In this document: positions 63,272 through 64,000 of the stretch, piece by piece
Position numbering within the stretch: position 1 is the stretch's first letter
How the letters are laid out: the number at the start of each line of letters is the position of its first letter
NCBI GenBank assembly: GCA_965204165.1
Contig: OZ241969.1
Span: forward strand, 1,054,001 to 1,118,000
Source: VYFG01 sp965204165
GTDB lineage: Bacteria; Pseudomonadota; Gammaproteobacteria; Arenicellales; Poriferihabitantaceae
Length of the DNA: 64,000 nt
Direction of reading: 5' to 3'
Notes under the pieces: model-generated
What the model was told of the DNA's origin: nothing
Databases searched by the model: none
Seen by the model: only the letters and a program-made list of their open reading frames with translations
Position numbers and translations under genes: made by a program

Positions 63272-63328
63272 GATCCAAATGATATCGTCTGAACGAATGC
63301 CACGGCACGAACAATCAGGAGCAGGAAA

Positions 63329-64000
63329 ATGCGGCTGGTAATGTACGACGCCGGTGACGGCGGCTGTCCGGGTATCCTGGTGGGAGAGCGCGTTGTCGAC
63401 ACCCGCGCGGCCGCCGAGTTTGCAGGCTGGGGTGCGGACATGCTGGCAGCGACGGCAACCAACCGGATTCTCCTGTCCCAGCCGCCGGACGCAATGCTGG
63501 AACTGGAACTGGCGGCGGCCGGTTACGTTGGGCAGCATGCCTCGGCATCCGGGATCCATCCCTTGGATTCCGTCCGCCTCGGGCCGCCTGTCCCCGATCC
63601 GGAGAAAATCATCTGTATCGGTCTCAACTACCATGACCATGCGGAGGAAATCGGCATCGCGGTGCCGAAGGAGCCGATATTCTTTGCCAAGTACGCCAAC
63701 TCGCTCATTGGCCCCACCGATGCAATCGTTCCGCCGCGCGACACCGGGAAGGTGGATTACGAAGCGGAGCTTGCGGTGGTCATCGGGCGGTCCGGGCGGT
63801 ATATCTCGGAGGAGGACGCACTGGCGCATGTGGCGGGCGCAATGAATTTCAACGACGTCAGCGCCCGCGACCTGCAATTGGCGAACCAGCTCTGGACCGG
63901 CGGCAAGGCGGTGGACACGTTCGGTCCCTGCGGGCCCGCGCTGGTCACCCTGGATGAACTGGGCGATATCCAGGATCTGCGGGTCCGTACCCGTGTCAAC
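63329..64000 (+). CDS. Fumarylacetoacetate hydrolase-family protein, 3' partial
   Basis: ATG 63329 preceded by AGGAG opens a frame that runs off the window (224 codons seen). It has an N-terminal FAH cap (RLVMYDAGDGGCPGILVGER) and the catalytic domain IICIGLNYHDHAEEIG, FFAKYANSLIGP, DYEAELAVVIGR (metal-binding Glu pair) and MNFNDVSARDLQ. Members hydrolyse or decarboxylate acylpyruvates and similar acids. It is 57 bp downstream of mtnA and probably in the same operon. Confidence 0.92.
   Translation, partial: MRLVMYDAGDGGCPGILVGERVVDTRAAAEFAGWGADMLAATATNRILLSQPPDAMLELELAAAGYVGQHASASGIHPLDSVRLGPPVPDPEKIICIGLNYHDHAEEIGIAVPKEPIFFAKYANSLIGPTDAIVPPRDTGKVDYEAELAVVIGRSGRYISEEDALAHVAGAMNFNDVSARDLQLANQLWTGGKAVDTFGPCGPALVTLDELGDIQDLRVRTRVN

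Overview
The window looks like a chromosomal segment of a G+C-rich gammaproteobacterium, probably marine or host-associated. The lineage call rests on gene order and family types: rplU-rpmA-obgE-proB opposite ispB, dut-coaBC, sarcosine oxidase soxBDAG, SelO, and a large Calx-beta autotransporter. It is inference, since no 16S or marker-gene search could be run.

Positions 1-29,998 are mostly ordinary chromosome. They hold housekeeping genes (gloB, proB, obgE, rpmA, rplU, ispB, dut, coaBC, arfB, a cobalamin adenosyltransferase), sulfur and amino-acid genes (cysK-like, metY-like, a proline-racemase-family enzyme, glycerate 2-kinase), an MTHFR-like protein, and a five-gene ABC importer with two different permeases and two different ATPases. 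A small toxin-antitoxin cluster at 21.6-23.2 kb has an intact mazEF pair and two decayed pairs. The soxBDAG operon follows (24.6-29.7 kb).

At 30.6-32.1 kb there is an A+T-rich island next to a tRNA-Met gene. It carries a DUF6338-like three-helix membrane protein flanked by two tiny, mutually similar proline-rich proteins, neither of which is an obvious product of a known system. This is my main candidate for an undescribed system. After the tRNA come selO, a GlcG/HbpS-like protein, and a catabolic-looking cluster: an orphan peptide-type binding protein and a DDAH-like hydrolase, divergent from a LysR regulator.

Positions 39.7-61.6 kb form a mobile-element graveyard with clear nesting. IS21-family copy 1 (2,923 bp) joins a truncated PIN toxin to the first 16 codons of a lost AAA/PD-(D/E)XK gene. 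A group II intron follows; its reverse transcriptase is split by an IS1111-group (IS110 family) element. Next is a large autotransporter gene preceded by a near-consensus promoter and 13 tandem copies of a 7-bp repeat. It is split by IS21 copy 2, which has a 7-bp target duplication. IS21 copy 2 is itself split by an IS1595-family transposon with perfect 36-bp terminal inverted repeats and an 8-bp target duplication. That transposon carries an MT-A70 methyltransferase and a BglII-type endonuclease as a restriction-modification cargo. An intact AAA/PD-(D/E)XK protein and a tyrosine integrase close the region.

The integrase abuts a class II aldolase that has lost its 5' end. The aldolase is followed by mtnA and a fumarylacetoacetate-hydrolase-family gene that runs off the window, suggesting that insertion damaged a methylthioribose/5-deoxyribose salvage (DHAP shunt) operon.
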